From: Cohnella caldifontis
GTDB taxonomy: Bacteria; Bacillota; Bacilli; Paenibacillales; Paenibacillaceae
Assembly: GCF_029360585.1 (NCBI RefSeq)
Contig: NZ_JAQZSJ010000007.1
Coordinates: forward strand, 1 to 64,000
DNA: 64,000 nucleotides
Direction: 5' to 3'
The first letter of the stretch is position 1, and each line of letters opens with the position of its first letter. Below the pieces are notes generated by a model. It did not search any database. It was not told the DNA's origin and saw nothing but the letters and a program-made list of their open reading frames with translations. The position numbers were made by a program, and so were the translations under genes. Shown here piece by piece: positions 63,998-64,000 of this stretch.

Positions 63998-64000
63998 CCG

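Overview
The window looks like chromosomal DNA of a high-GC, spore-forming Firmicute of the Paenibacillaceae; Cohnella or a GC-rich Paenibacillus fits best. The evidence is gene content: T-box leaders on thrS and pheS, a SAM-I riboswitch on metA, a TPP riboswitch on thiC, sporulation genes (ytxC, a Spo0E-family gene), LiaFSR, MutS2, YugN, a Spx/ArsC-like reductase and alaR-alaT. Strong AGGAGG-type ribosome binding sites support most starts. The genus is inferred from content, not from a marker gene.

Layout. 0-9.3 kb (nearly all minus strand): DUF2062 protein and ispH, an OmpR-type two-component pair, an HtrA protease, a YugN-like protein, and liaF-liaS-liaR. 9.4-14.2 kb: an ammonium transporter with a near-consensus promoter and a GlnR/TnrA-like site, a convergent lipoprotein, a coiled-coil protein, a soluble chemoreceptor and an ECF sigma factor. 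14.3-17.6 kb: thrS with T-box, and ytxC. 17.7-20 kb: a diguanylate cyclase, a nuclease-like/winged-helix gene and a 51-bp tandem hairpin array. 20-25 kb: mqnC and the SAM-riboswitch operon metA-metI-patB. 25.3-31.3 kb: corA, an HRDC protein, two small proteins, a serine hydrolase, an AT-richer nucleotidyltransferase and a polysaccharide deacetylase. 31.4-37.3 kb (minus): a close-packed run cobU - cobalamin adenosyltransferase - RluA-type synthase - Spx-like - M50 protease - aminotransferase - 5'-3' exonuclease. 37.5-41.7 kb: Spo0E, alaR-alaT, a damaged relative of the nuclease-like gene beside a second 51-bp-spaced hairpin array, a zinc-ribbon protein, a 27-residue membrane peptide and a DUF350 protein. 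41.8-51 kb: mutS2, a small membrane protein, a CuA lipoprotein, a ZapA with a very long coiled coil, and pheST with T-box. 51.3-58.4 kb: a TPP-riboswitch operon thiC-thiF-thiE/S-thiG-thiO-thiD. 58.4-64 kb: an arabinan-type utilisation operon (two ABC permeases, arabinanase lipoprotein, GH2, GH43) that runs off the right edge.

How genes work together. The thi operon covers the HMP branch (thiC, thiD), the thiazole branch (thiF, the ThiS domain, thiG, thiO) and the coupling step (thiE). The met operon acylates homoserine and carries the product through transsulfuration to homocysteine under SAM control. The last operon would cut arabinan outside the cell, import oligosaccharides and finish them inside.

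The most unusual signal is a set of five unrelated intergenic hairpin arrays (1-104, 19666-19965, 36620-36710, 40426-40612, 50317-50500). Four share a unit spacing of about 50-52 bp. Two of the five lie beside members of the same nuclease-like/winged-helix gene family, one intact and one internally deleted. This may be a mobile or domesticated repeat-nuclease system analogous to REP/RAYT pairs.
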